From Sphingomonas sp. LM7 (GTDB lineage Bacteria; Pseudomonadota; Alphaproteobacteria; Sphingomonadales; Sphingomonadaceae), in the NCBI RefSeq assembly GCF_002002925.1, contig NZ_CP019511.1, positions 558,001-622,000 of the forward strand: DNA of 64,000 nt. Direction: 5' to 3'. The notes under the pieces were generated by a model. The model searched no databases. It saw nothing but the letters and a program-made list of their open reading frames with translations, and was not told the DNA's origin. The position numbers were made by a program, and so were the translations under genes. Positions 55,289 through 63,587 of this stretch are shown piece after piece (the first letter of the stretch is position 1; each line of letters opens with the position of its first letter).

Positions 55289-55930
55289 ATGTCGCTCAAG
55301 CTTTTCGACACCATCCCCGATTTCACGCAGGAATCGACCGAGGGGCCACTCAATTTCTACGATTGGGCGGGTGCCGACTGGGTCGTGCTGTTCTCGCACC
55401 CCAAGGATTTCACGCCGGTGTGCACCACCGAACTGGGCGCAGTCGCGCGGCTCAAGCCCGAGTTCGACAAGCGTGGAGTCAAGGTGATCGGCCTTTCTGT
55501 CGATGCGGTAGACCAGCATCTGCGCTGGGCGGCGGACATCGAGCGTACCCAGGGCGCGGCGCTCAACTTCCCCCTGATCGCCGATGTCGACCGGCGCGTG
55601 GCCGGGCTGCTCGGCCTGATCCATCCCAATGCGTCGGATACCGCGACGGTGCGCAGCGTCTTCGTCGTCGATCCCGCCAAGCGCGTCCGGCTGACACTGA
55701 CCTATCCGGCTTCGACCGGGCGCAATTTCGACGAGATCCTCCGCACGATCGACAGCCTGCAGCTGACCGACCGCCACAAGGTCGCGACGCCGGCCGACTG
55801 GAAGCAGGGCGAGGACGTCATCATCCTGCCCTCGGTCGCGGACGAGGAGGCCAAAGCGCTGTTCCCGGCCGGCTGGACCGAGCACACTCCCTATCTGCGC
55901 ACCGTGGCGCAGCCCCAGACCGCGGGCTGA
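55289..55930 (+). CDS. 1-Cys peroxiredoxin (Prx6 type)
   Basis: 213 aa from ATG 55289. Active-site motif DFTPVCTTELG with peroxidatic Cys45, and no other cysteine in the chain, so it is a true 1-Cys enzyme. The C-terminal arm (FPAGWTEHTPYLRTVAQP) matches the Prx6 subfamily. It reduces hydroperoxides and needs an outside thiol. It starts a short plus-strand run with the acetyltransferase fusion, 6 bp away, and so is probably cotranscribed with it. Confidence 0.93.
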   Translation: MSLKLFDTIPDFTQESTEGPLNFYDWAGADWVVLFSHPKDFTPVCTTELGAVARLKPEFDKRGVKVIGLSVDAVDQHLRWAADIERTQGAALNFPLIADVDRRVAGLLGLIHPNASDTATVRSVFVVDPAKRVRLTLTYPASTGRNFDEILRTIDSLQLTDRHKVATPADWKQGEDVIILPSVADEEAKALFPAGWTEHTPYLRTVAQPQTAG

Positions 55931-55936
55931 GCGCGC

Positions 55937-57244
55937 ATGACGGCGACTCTCGCGTCCTCGCCGTTCACGGCGGAGATCACCCAGGTGGTTTCCGGGCTCA
56001 ACGCGGCGCGCCTGGCCTGGCGGGAACGACAGGCCGGGCGGCACGGCGTTTCCAGCTTTCCGGCGCCGGCCGAGCTTGCCAAGGCAATCGAGCATCTCGC
56101 CGCGGCGCTCTATCCGGTGCGGCTGGGCGGCTTTCGCGGCGGGGCACTGCGCGAGGACGATTTCGTCGCCGGGCAACTGGGGTACGCGCTGGGCATCCTG
56201 CGCAACCAGGTGGCGAGCGAACTCGATTATTGGCAGGGCTGGTGCGACGCGCCGTTCGAGGACGGGCAGGCCGACACCATCGTTCGCCTGTTCGCCGCCG
56301 CGATCCCGGAGATCCGCACGCTTATCGACAGCGATATCGAAGCGGCGTTCGTCGGCGATCCCGCCGCACGCACCGCCGACGAGATCCTGATCTCCTATCC
56401 CGGCGCGCTGGCGATCCTGCATTACCGGATCGCGCACCAGCTGTTCGGGCTGGGCGCGGCGATCGTGGCGCGCATCGTCTCCGAACTGGCCAATGCGCGC
56501 ACCGGGATCGACATTCACCCCGGTGCGACGATCGGCCCCAGCTTTTTCATCGACCACGGCACCGGCGTGGTTATCGGCGAGACTGCGATCATCGGCGCCA
56601 ATGTCCGGCTGTACCAGCATGTCACGCTGGGCGCGCGCAGCCCGCTGGGGCTCGCCACTGTCGGCCCTCGGGATCGCTTCTCGCGGCATCCGATCGTCGA
56701 GGATGACGTCATCATCTATGCCGGGGCGACCATCCTGGGGCGGGTTACGATCGGACGCGGCAGCACGATCGGCGGCAATGTCTGGCTGCTCCGTGACGTG
56801 CCGCCCGGCAGCGTGGTAGTACAGCCCGAAGCGGTGACGCTCGACCCGGCCCGGGCGCGCGAGATCACCACGCTGACCTGCGCCTCTGGGCACCAGCGCG
56901 AAGGCGTCCCGTTCGAAGCATTGTTCGAGCATGCCCATGACGTGACGCTCGCGCCCGACGGGTTGCTCGCCGCATCGACGGGACTCGACCGGCTGACGGT
57001 CAATTCGGTGCACGAACAGGGGATCGATCGGCTGGGCAGCGGGCTCCAGGTCGAGGCGATCGCCGCCGATGACGGACTGGTCGAGGCGTTCTCGGCCAAC
57101 CCCTGCGGCGCGCCGGTGCTCGCCGTGCAGTGGCATCCCGTGTGGAATGTCGATGCCAGGCCCGACAGCCGCGCCTTTTTCCGGCTGATTGGCGACGCGC
57201 TCCATCTCGGTAGCGAAGCCGAGACTTTTCGGCCAAGGGCGTGA
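55937..57244 (+). CDS. Serine O-acetyltransferase fused to a remnant class-I glutamine amidotransferase (C26) domain
   Basis: 435 aa. Residues ~1-312 are a serine acetyltransferase (EpsC/CysE long form): a helical N-terminus, then left-handed beta-helix hexads with catalytic D192 and H207 (IDIHP, FIDHGTG). Residues ~316-435 match only the C-terminal third of gamma-glutamyl-GABA hydrolase (peptidase C26): DVTLAPDGLLAASTG, VNSVHEQGIDRLG, and AVQWHPVW. That part keeps the catalytic His (H400) but the partner Glu is Val, and the nucleophile Cys region is missing. It looks like an in-frame join of two genes with a decayed second half. The first half should make O-acetylserine for cysteine synthesis. 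Confidence 0.85.
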   Translation: MTATLASSPFTAEITQVVSGLNAARLAWRERQAGRHGVSSFPAPAELAKAIEHLAAALYPVRLGGFRGGALREDDFVAGQLGYALGILRNQVASELDYWQGWCDAPFEDGQADTIVRLFAAAIPEIRTLIDSDIEAAFVGDPAARTADEILISYPGALAILHYRIAHQLFGLGAAIVARIVSELANARTGIDIHPGATIGPSFFIDHGTGVVIGETAIIGANVRLYQHVTLGARSPLGLATVGPRDRFSRHPIVEDDVIIYAGATILGRVTIGRGSTIGGNVWLLRDVPPGSVVVQPEAVTLDPARAREITTLTCASGHQREGVPFEALFEHAHDVTLAPDGLLAASTGLDRLTVNSVHEQGIDRLGSGLQVEAIAADDGLVEAFSANPCGAPVLAVQWHPVWNVDARPDSRAFFRLIGDALHLGSEAETFRPRA

Positions 57245-57265
57245 GAACCTAACGTAAAGCCGAGC

Positions 57266-58204
57266 ATGAGCCAGACACCGACCGCCGGCATGCGCCGCAT
57301 TCCCGGCTGTGCCTTCACCATGGGATCCGAGCGCTTCTATCCCGAGGAGGCTCCCAAGCGCCGGGTGCGCGTCGGCGATTTCTGGATCGACGAGACTCTG
57401 GTCACCAATCGCGAGTTCGCTGCCTTTGTGGATGCGGCCGGCTATCGCACTGTCGCCGAGACCGTGCCCGATCCACGCGATTATCCCGGCCTGACCGAAG
57501 CGACCGCGCAGGCGGGATCGCTGGTTTTCCAGCCGACCTCCGAGCCGGTGCCGCTCGACGATTACCGGCAATGGTGGGCATTCGTGCCCGGCGCCGACTG
57601 GCGGCACCCCTATGGACCCGACAGCGCCATCGACGCGCTGCTCGACCATCCGGTCGTCCAGATCGCCCTTGCCGACGCTGAAGCATATGCCGCCTGGGCG
57701 GGCAAGGCACTGCCGACCGAGGCAGAATGGGAGTTCGCCGCGCGCGGCGGGCTGGACGATGCCGATTATGCCTGGGGCGACGAACTGGCGCCCGGCGGCG
57801 CGATCCTCGCCAACTACTGGCAGGGCCTGTTCCCCTTCGCCAACCAGCGCGCCGATGGCGGCTACCGGACGACACCGGTGCGGCGCTATCCCGCCAATGG
57901 CCACGGCCTGTACGACATGATCGGCAATGTCTGGGAATGGACGCGCGACTGGTATGCGGTCCCAAAGGCAGCGCGACCCGGCAAGGACAAGAGCCCGTGC
58001 TGTGCGATCCCCGATCCGCGCGGCGGCAATCTGAAGAACAGCATCGATCCGGCAGGCCCGGCGATCGGGCGGAAAGTGCTCAAGGGCGGCTCGCATCTCT
58101 GCGCGGCCAATTACTGCCAGCGCTACCGTCCCGCCGCGCGCCACGCCCAGACGATCGAGAGCGCGACTAGCCATATCGGCTTCCGCTGCATCCTTCGCGA
58201 CTGA
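57266..58204 (+). CDS. Formylglycine-generating enzyme (SUMF1/FGE family)
   Basis: 312 aa. FGE fold with TMGSERFYPEEAPKRRVRV, GKALPTEAEWEFAARGG and NVWEWTRDWY. The two active-site cysteines are both present, C279 and C284 (GGSHLCAANYCQRYRPAA), followed by HIGFRC. FGE oxidises a cysteine of type I sulfatases or related enzymes to formylglycine. No sulfatase lies in the window, so its client is elsewhere. It follows the fusion gene by 21 bp. Confidence 0.92.
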   Translation: MSQTPTAGMRRIPGCAFTMGSERFYPEEAPKRRVRVGDFWIDETLVTNREFAAFVDAAGYRTVAETVPDPRDYPGLTEATAQAGSLVFQPTSEPVPLDDYRQWWAFVPGADWRHPYGPDSAIDALLDHPVVQIALADAEAYAAWAGKALPTEAEWEFAARGGLDDADYAWGDELAPGGAILANYWQGLFPFANQRADGGYRTTPVRRYPANGHGLYDMIGNVWEWTRDWYAVPKAARPGKDKSPCCAIPDPRGGNLKNSIDPAGPAIGRKVLKGGSHLCAANYCQRYRPAARHAQTIESATSHIGFRCILRD

Positions 58205-58218
58205 GCGGAGACGAGCGC

Positions 58219-58234
58219 CCGGGCCGCGGCCCGG
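58219..58234. terminator. Perfect 16-bp palindrome after the FGE gene
   Basis: CCGGGCCGCGGCCCGG is self-complementary and lies between two convergent genes. No T run follows, so it is a weak terminator candidate. Confidence 0.4.
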
Positions 58235-58246
58235 ACGCCCGACGGT

Positions 58247-58588
58247 TCATTGTTGCGGAGCGGGTGACGCAGGGGCGGCCGGTTGCGGCGCGGCACCGGG
58301 CGCCCAGTCGCGGTTGCCGTCACGCGGGCCATGATGCCTGCCGCGGCCATGCTTCTTCGGCAGTTCCGCGGCGACCAGCGTGCCATCCTTGTCGGCGTCG
58401 AACCGGTCGAAGCGGGCAGTCGCCGCCTGGACCCATTCGGCGCGGCTGATCTGGCCGTCGTTATTGGCATCGGCGCGGCCCATCCGGCCAAGGCCGTTGT
58501 CCATGCTCGCCATGGCGATGCCACCCGCCGCGAGCGTGGCGACGGCGACGGCGGCTAGTGCGGCGGCGGTGAGTTTCAATTTGTTCAT
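58247..58588 (-). CDS. Secreted EF-hand protein
   Basis: 113 aa. Signal peptide to about residue 28 (AGGIAMASM). Two EF-hand loops: D40-ANNDGQISRAE-51 and D64-ADKDGTLVAAE-75, so it should bind calcium. The C-terminus is Pro/Ala-rich (AAPQPAAPASPAPQQ). A periplasmic calcium-binding protein, partner unknown. It is on the minus strand within the block that separates trpD from trpG. Confidence 0.88.
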   Translation of the reverse strand: MNKLKLTAAALAAVAVATLAAGGIAMASMDNGLGRMGRADANNDGQISRAEWVQAATARFDRFDADKDGTLVAAELPKKHGRGRHHGPRDGNRDWAPGAAPQPAAPASPAPQQ

Positions 58589-58690
58589 CCCATTCCCCGA
58601 GCGCCCGGATCGGGCGATGCAGCGGGAATGGCGGATCTGTGTCGCGAACCGATTGCAATCGAACGGCAGAATTGTCGCAAGATGTGCGGA

Positions 58691-59275
58691 TCAGGCGAGC
58701 GCCCTGGCCTCGATCCCCGCCAGCCGGAGGAAGTTCGCCAGCATGGCATGGCCATGTTCGGTGGCGATGCTCTCGGGATGGAACTGGACGCCGTGGATCG
58801 GCAGCTCGGCGTGGCGGAAGCCCATTACCGAGGCATCGTCGGCCGTCGCGTTGACGACGAGGTCGGCGGGAATGTCGGTGACAATCAGCGAATGGTAGCG
58901 CGTGGCAGTGAAGGGCGAGGGCAGGCCGGCGAACAGCCCGGTGCCGTCATGCTCGACCGGACAGGTCTTGCCGTGCATCAGCCCGCCGCGGACGACGCTG
59001 CCGCCGAAATGCTGGCCGATCGCCTGATGGCCCAGGCAGACGCCGAGCAGCGGCTTGTTCAGCTCGGCGCAGGCGGCGACCAGACCGAGGCTGATCCCGG
59101 CCTCGTTGGGCGTGCAGGGCCCGGGCGAGATCAGGAACGCCTGGGCGTTGCTGGCGATCGCATCGCGTGCGCTCAGCGCATCGTTGCGCACTACCTGCAC
59201 CTCGGCGCCCAGCTCCATCAGGTAATGGACGAGGTTCCAGGTGAAGCTGTCGTAATTGTCGATGACGAGGATCAT
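58691..59275 (-). CDS. trpG: Anthranilate synthase glutamine amidotransferase subunit
   Basis: 194 aa from ATG 59275. Class I GATase with the nucleophile C80 ([12 protein letters not shown]) and the GVQFHPES His-Glu motif. It feeds ammonia to TrpE. It is separated from trpD by 3.6 kb and from trpE by a secreted-protein gene, although all the trp genes are on the same strand. Confidence 0.96.
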   Translation of the reverse strand: MILVIDNYDSFTWNLVHYLMELGAEVQVVRNDALSARDAIASNAQAFLISPGPCTPNEAGISLGLVAACAELNKPLLGVCLGHQAIGQHFGGSVVRGGLMHGKTCPVEHDGTGLFAGLPSPFTATRYHSLIVTDIPADLVVNATADDASVMGFRHAELPIHGVQFHPESIATEHGHAMLANFLRLAGIEARALA

Positions 59276-59386
59276 GCAGGCCCGGTTAAGGCGTTTCGCG
59301 TCATCCCACAATTGCCTTGGCGTGGCCACACTGGGGCGGCAACGCAGCGCACTCAGAGGTGTCGACCGCTGTTCAAAGGAGTATGC

Positions 59387-59800
59387 ATGCTTTCCACCTT
59401 GTTCTTCGCCGCGCTGATCGCCGGTCCCGTTCCGGCGCAGACCAGCGGGCCGCAGGAGGAACCGCCCAAACGCGTGCGCTCGGTCTTGGTCTATGGCGAC
59501 GAGCAATGCCCCAAGTCCGAGGATCCCGACGAGATCGTGGTCTGCGCCAATGCCGGCGATTCGCCCTACCGCATCCCCAAGCGCTTTCGCGACCAGCCCA
59601 AGGAAGGCGCGGAATCGAACGCCTGGACCAACCGCGTCGAGAGCGTCGAGCAGTTCAACCGTGCCGGGCTGCCCAACAGCTGCTCGCCGGTGGGTTCGGG
59701 CGGACAGACCGGATGCACGCGCGCGGCGATCCGGCAATGGTATCAGGAGCGGGTGGACCAGAAGGCCAAGGCTGCACGAGTGCAGGGGGCGCAGGAGTAA
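59387..59800 (+). CDS. Secreted hypothetical protein
   Basis: 137 aa from ATG 59387 with AAAGGA upstream. Signal peptide [19 protein letters not shown]. The mature part has [20 protein letters not shown] and [18 protein letters not shown] with five cysteines, then a short basic C-terminus. Proteins of this pattern are widespread in sphingomonads; function unknown. It lies opposite the trp genes. Confidence 0.75.
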   Translation: MLSTLFFAALIAGPVPAQTSGPQEEPPKRVRSVLVYGDEQCPKSEDPDEIVVCANAGDSPYRIPKRFRDQPKEGAESNAWTNRVESVEQFNRAGLPNSCSPVGSGGQTGCTRAAIRQWYQERVDQKAKAARVQGAQE

Positions 59801-59810
59801 TTTCTAATTT

Positions 59811-60010
59811 TCCCTCTCCCCTTGTGGGCGCGCCAGGTCGGTCATGCCCCCGGCATGGCCTAAACAGCGCGGGGCGCTGTTTACCTGATGCGGGAGGGAG
59901 CCGATGAAATCGGCGGAAGGGTGAAGGGGAGTGTGTCCTGATGGACGTCCCCCTCATCCTTCCCACGCCCTCGGCGTGGGCCCCTTCCTTCTCCCACAAG
60001 GGGAGAAGGA
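59811..60010. repeat. Long nested inverted repeat downstream of trpE
   Basis: CTCCCCTTGTGGG at 59816-59828 pairs with CCCACAAGGGGAG at 59993-60005 (13 of 13). Inside are further complementary segments (GAAGGGTGAAGGGGAG against CCCCCTCATCCTTCC). The architecture matches the element between moaC and trpC. It also may end the two convergent genes at either side. Confidence 0.75.
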
Positions 60011-60018
60011 GGTTGAGG

Positions 60019-61524
60019 TTACTGCCCGAATCCCGCTTCGCTGGCGCGTGCGACTGCTTCGCGGGCGGCGGCGAAGAGGGCGCCGGCCTTGGCTTCGCAT
60101 TCGCGCTGTTCGTAGGCGGGGTCCGAATCTGCTACGATTCCGGCACCGGCCTGAACGTGCATGACGCCGTCCTTCACCAGCGCAGTGCGCAGCACGATGC
60201 AGCTGTCCATCGATCCGTCTGGCGAGAAATAGCCGACGCCGCCGGCGTAGGGTCCGCGCGTCTCCTGCTCGAGTTCGGCGATGATCTGGCAGGCGCGGAC
60301 CTTGGGGGCGCCGCTGACCGTCCCGGCGGGAAAGCCCGCGAACAGCGCATCCAGTGCGTCGCTGCCGGGCCGCAGCTTGCCGACCACGTTCGAGACGATG
60401 TGCATGACGTGGCTGTAGAATTCGACCGTGTAGCTGTCGGTCACCCGGACGCTGCCGGCTTCGGCGGCGCGGCCGACATCGTTGCGGCCGAGGTCGAGCA
60501 GCATCAGATGCTCGGCGCGCTCCTTGGGATCGGCGAGCAGGCTGGTGCGGTTGGCTTCGTCCTCTGCCGCGGTCTTGCCGCGCGGGCGGGTGCCGGCGAT
60601 CGGGCGGATGGTGATTTCGCCATCGCGGGCGCGGACGAGGATCTCGGGGCTCGATCCGGTCAGCGCGAAGCCCGGCAAGTCGAGATGGTAGAGGAAGGGC
60701 GAAGGGTTCACCCGGCGCAGCGCGCGGTAAAGCTCGAACGGCGGCAATGTGAAGGGGGTGGTGAAGCGCTGGGCGAGCACCACCTGGAAGATGTCCCCTG
60801 CGGCGATATAGTCCTTGGCGCGGGCGACCATCTCGCCATAGCGGCCCGGCGCGAGCACCGGGGTGAGCGCGATATCGCCCGGCGCGGCGCGGACCGGCGC
60901 GGGCAGCGCGGCGGTGGCAAGGCGCGCGGCGGTGGCGTCGATGCGTTCGGCTGCGGCCTCGATCAGCGTTTCCGGATCGCGTGCGTCGTCGGGCCAGACC
61001 GGCGCGACGAGGAACAGCGTGTCGGCCAGCCGATCGAAGATCAGGATCACGGTCGGCCGCACGAACATCATGTCGGGAACGCCGATCGGGTTCTCGGCCG
61101 GCCGCGGCAGCTTCTCGACCAGTCCGACGGTCTCGTAGCTGAAATAGCCGACGAGGCAGGCCAGCGCGCGCGGCAGCTCCGCGGGCACGTCCATCCGGCA
61201 GCTCTGAACCAGGCCGCGCAGAGCCTCGAGCGTCGGCTCGGGGCAGGGTGCGAACGCCTCGCGATCGGTTAGCCAGTGCGGGTTGACCGCGGCTTCGGCG
61301 CCGGTCGCGCGGAACACGAGGTCCGGTGCGAGCCCGATCAGGCTGTGGCGCCCGCGCACCGATCCACCCTCGACCGATTCGAGCAGGAAGTCGCCTCGCC
61401 CCTGCTCGATCAGCTTGAGCGCGACGGCCACCGGCGTCTCGGTGTCGGCGACCTGACGGCGCCAGAGCAGCGCCGGCCGGCCGGCGGCGAGCGCCGCCCG
61501 TGCGGCTTCGACGCCTTCAGTCAC
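60019..61524 (-). CDS. trpE: Anthranilate synthase component I
   Basis: 501 aa. Chorismate-binding fold with GRHSLIGLAPDLVF near the N-terminus, LQRFTTPF-type and TVSGAPKVRACQIIAELE motifs and YAGGVGYFSPDGSMD. It makes anthranilate with TrpG. It begins one base after the upstream ppiD-like stop, so the two genes are translationally coupled. Confidence 0.97.
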   Translation of the reverse strand: MTEGVEAARAALAAGRPALLWRRQVADTETPVAVALKLIEQGRGDFLLESVEGGSVRGRHSLIGLAPDLVFRATGAEAAVNPHWLTDREAFAPCPEPTLEALRGLVQSCRMDVPAELPRALACLVGYFSYETVGLVEKLPRPAENPIGVPDMMFVRPTVILIFDRLADTLFLVAPVWPDDARDPETLIEAAAERIDATAARLATAALPAPVRAAPGDIALTPVLAPGRYGEMVARAKDYIAAGDIFQVVLAQRFTTPFTLPPFELYRALRRVNPSPFLYHLDLPGFALTGSSPEILVRARDGEITIRPIAGTRPRGKTAAEDEANRTSLLADPKERAEHLMLLDLGRNDVGRAAEAGSVRVTDSYTVEFYSHVMHIVSNVVGKLRPGSDALDALFAGFPAGTVSGAPKVRACQIIAELEQETRGPYAGGVGYFSPDGSMDSCIVLRTALVKDGVMHVQAGAGIVADSDPAYEQRECEAKAGALFAAAREAVARASEAGFGQ

Positions 61525-61525
61525 G

Positions 61526-63472
61526 TCAGCGTGCCGAGCCCGAGCGAGTCAGTTCGGCGCGGAGCTGGGCAATCGCCTTGTCGTTGCGCGTTACCTTCAC
61601 GTGATTGCGGATCGACGCGATGAACTGGCGCGCAAACTCGGGGCCGATCTGCGGGGCGATGTCGCCGCGCACGCGCTGCATCGCGGCGGGATCGCCCGCG
61701 GCGCTGTGCTCCTCGACCTTGTCGAGATAGACGACATAATAGCCTTCGCGGTTCGGTCCCTCGACCAGCTTGGCCTTTTTGGGTGCCATGCTGAACGCCA
61801 TCTGGAGGTACGGCGCCATGTTGGGGCCGAGCACTTCCGAGCGCTTGAAGTCGAACGCCTTGGGCGGAGGACCCTTGGTGACCCCGGCTTCGGTCAGCGC
61901 CTGCTGCATCGGCACGCCCTTTTCGAGCTTGGCGATCATCGCAGTGGCGGCGGCGCGCGCCTTGGTCAGCGCCTGTTCGACGAGATAGTCCTTCACGACG
62001 CGCTCGCGGATCTGGGCGAGCGGGCGCGGGGCGGCAGCGACGATGCGCTCGAGGCCGACCAGGGCGAAGCTGCCGTCGGGAGCGATCGGCACGACCTGCG
62101 GCTCGTCGCCGGCCTGTTCGAAGGTGAAGGCTGCGCGCATCACCGGGACGATCGCTGGATCAGGCTTAAAGTTGGGATCTTCGGGGTTGGCGCCGGCCGC
62201 GGTGAGCGCGGGCGAGCGCTCGGCGGTCAGCTTGGCATCGGCAATCGCTTCGTCGAAGGTCTTGCCGTCGCCCACGCCGTCCTCGACCGACTGGCGGAGA
62301 TCGCCGATCACCTGGGCGAGCTTGCGCGCGCCGATCTCGGTGGCGAGCTCGGGACGTGCCTGGTCGAGCGTCTTGGCAGCGACCTGCTCGACCTTCTCGA
62401 CGACGAGGACGTGCCAGCCGAGCGGCGAGCGGACCGGGCCGGCGACGCTGCCCTGCGCAGCGGCAAAGGCCGCGTCGGCGACGGCGGGCGCCGTCTGGCG
62501 GGCAAGCGCCGGCTTTTCGACGCCTTCGAAATTGGTGGGTTCGAGCCCGGCGGCCGTCGCGGCGGCCGCGAGCGTCTTGCCGCCCTTGACCTCACCGGCG
62601 ACGCGATTGGCGGTCGCCTGGTCGAGCGCCACCAGCTGGCGGACATTGCGCTTTTCGGTCGCGGCGAAGCGATTGCCGGCCTTCTTGTAGGCGTCGGCGA
62701 TCTCGGCCTCGGTAGGGGTGGTGCGCGCCTTGAGCGCATCTGGCTTGACGATCGCGTAGCGGACGATGCGGCGCTCGGGCACCATGTAGCGGGCGCGCTT
62801 GCCGTTGTACCAGGCAGTCAGCGTCTTGTCGTCGGGGTCGGCGCCGGGGTCCATCGCGATCGTCGAGACGAGGCCGACAATGCCGGCGCGGCGCTCGAGC
62901 AGCAGCGAGGCATAGGGCAGCAGCACGCCATCGGGGATCTGGTTGCCCAGCGTGGCGCGATTGAGCAGCCAGCTGCCGTAGCGGTCGTTGGTCATGCCCT
63001 CACGGAAAGCGACCGGCGAAATGCGGTTCTGCCCGAGAAGGTCCTCGAACTGCTTCTGGCTGAACTTGCCGTCGAGCCCATAGAACGAGGGGTTGCTGGC
63101 GATTTCGCCGTCGATCAGCTTCTTGCTGACCTGCATTCCCGATTCCTTGCCGAACGCGACGAGCGACGCGCTGTTGATCATCTCGTCGAGCGCGAGCTCC
63201 AGCCCGCCCTGGGCCAGGAACTGCTCCATCGTGACGTTCTGGCCCTCGCGCTGGAGGTTGCGCAGGAACAGGTCGATCCGCTCGCGCACTTCGCGATCGG
63301 TGATCTTGCGGTCGCCGACCTGCGCCACGACGCTGCCGCTGGGACCCCCCGTGCCGCTGCGGACGCCGGTGATATCACCTGCGGCGAATGCCAGCGCGAT
63401 CACCGCGAGGAACACGAACACCGCGATCAGGCCGAAGCGCGACTTGGTGAAGCGGCGGAAGGAATTGAGCAT
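61526..63472 (-). CDS. Peptidyl-prolyl isomerase, PpiD/SurA-like foldase
   Basis: 648 aa. A single N-terminal membrane helix (GLIAVFVFLAVIALAFAAGD) anchors the protein to the inner membrane facing the periplasm. A SurA-like N-terminal chaperone part (residues ~40-200) and a parvulin domain (~250-370, GPVRSPLGWHVLVVEKVE) follow, then a long C-terminal helical part. It assists folding of exported proteins. It precedes trpE in the same transcription unit, an order seen in sphingomonads. Confidence 0.92.
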   Translation of the reverse strand: MLNSFRRFTKSRFGLIAVFVFLAVIALAFAAGDITGVRSGTGGPSGSVVAQVGDRKITDREVRERIDLFLRNLQREGQNVTMEQFLAQGGLELALDEMINSASLVAFGKESGMQVSKKLIDGEIASNPSFYGLDGKFSQKQFEDLLGQNRISPVAFREGMTNDRYGSWLLNRATLGNQIPDGVLLPYASLLLERRAGIVGLVSTIAMDPGADPDDKTLTAWYNGKRARYMVPERRIVRYAIVKPDALKARTTPTEAEIADAYKKAGNRFAATEKRNVRQLVALDQATANRVAGEVKGGKTLAAAATAAGLEPTNFEGVEKPALARQTAPAVADAAFAAAQGSVAGPVRSPLGWHVLVVEKVEQVAAKTLDQARPELATEIGARKLAQVIGDLRQSVEDGVGDGKTFDEAIADAKLTAERSPALTAAGANPEDPNFKPDPAIVPVMRAAFTFEQAGDEPQVVPIAPDGSFALVGLERIVAAAPRPLAQIRERVVKDYLVEQALTKARAAATAMIAKLEKGVPMQQALTEAGVTKGPPPKAFDFKRSEVLGPNMAPYLQMAFSMAPKKAKLVEGPNREGYYVVYLDKVEEHSAAGDPAAMQRVRGDIAPQIGPEFARQFIASIRNHVKVTRNDKAIAQLRAELTRSGSAR

Positions 63473-63587
63473 GAAGGGCCGTTCGAAAGAGGAAGCTGGC
63501 GTGCTTTAGGGCCGCAATTGGCTGCCTTCAAGCTTGTGCAGCGCGCGCGGCTTGGTATCGCCTGCCACCAAATAGAAGGAGTATGAC

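Noticed and set aside
61601..63586. 661-codon plus-strand open frame over the PpiD-like gene
   Set aside because: It is an antisense shadow; the minus-strand protein has clear domains and a membrane anchor.
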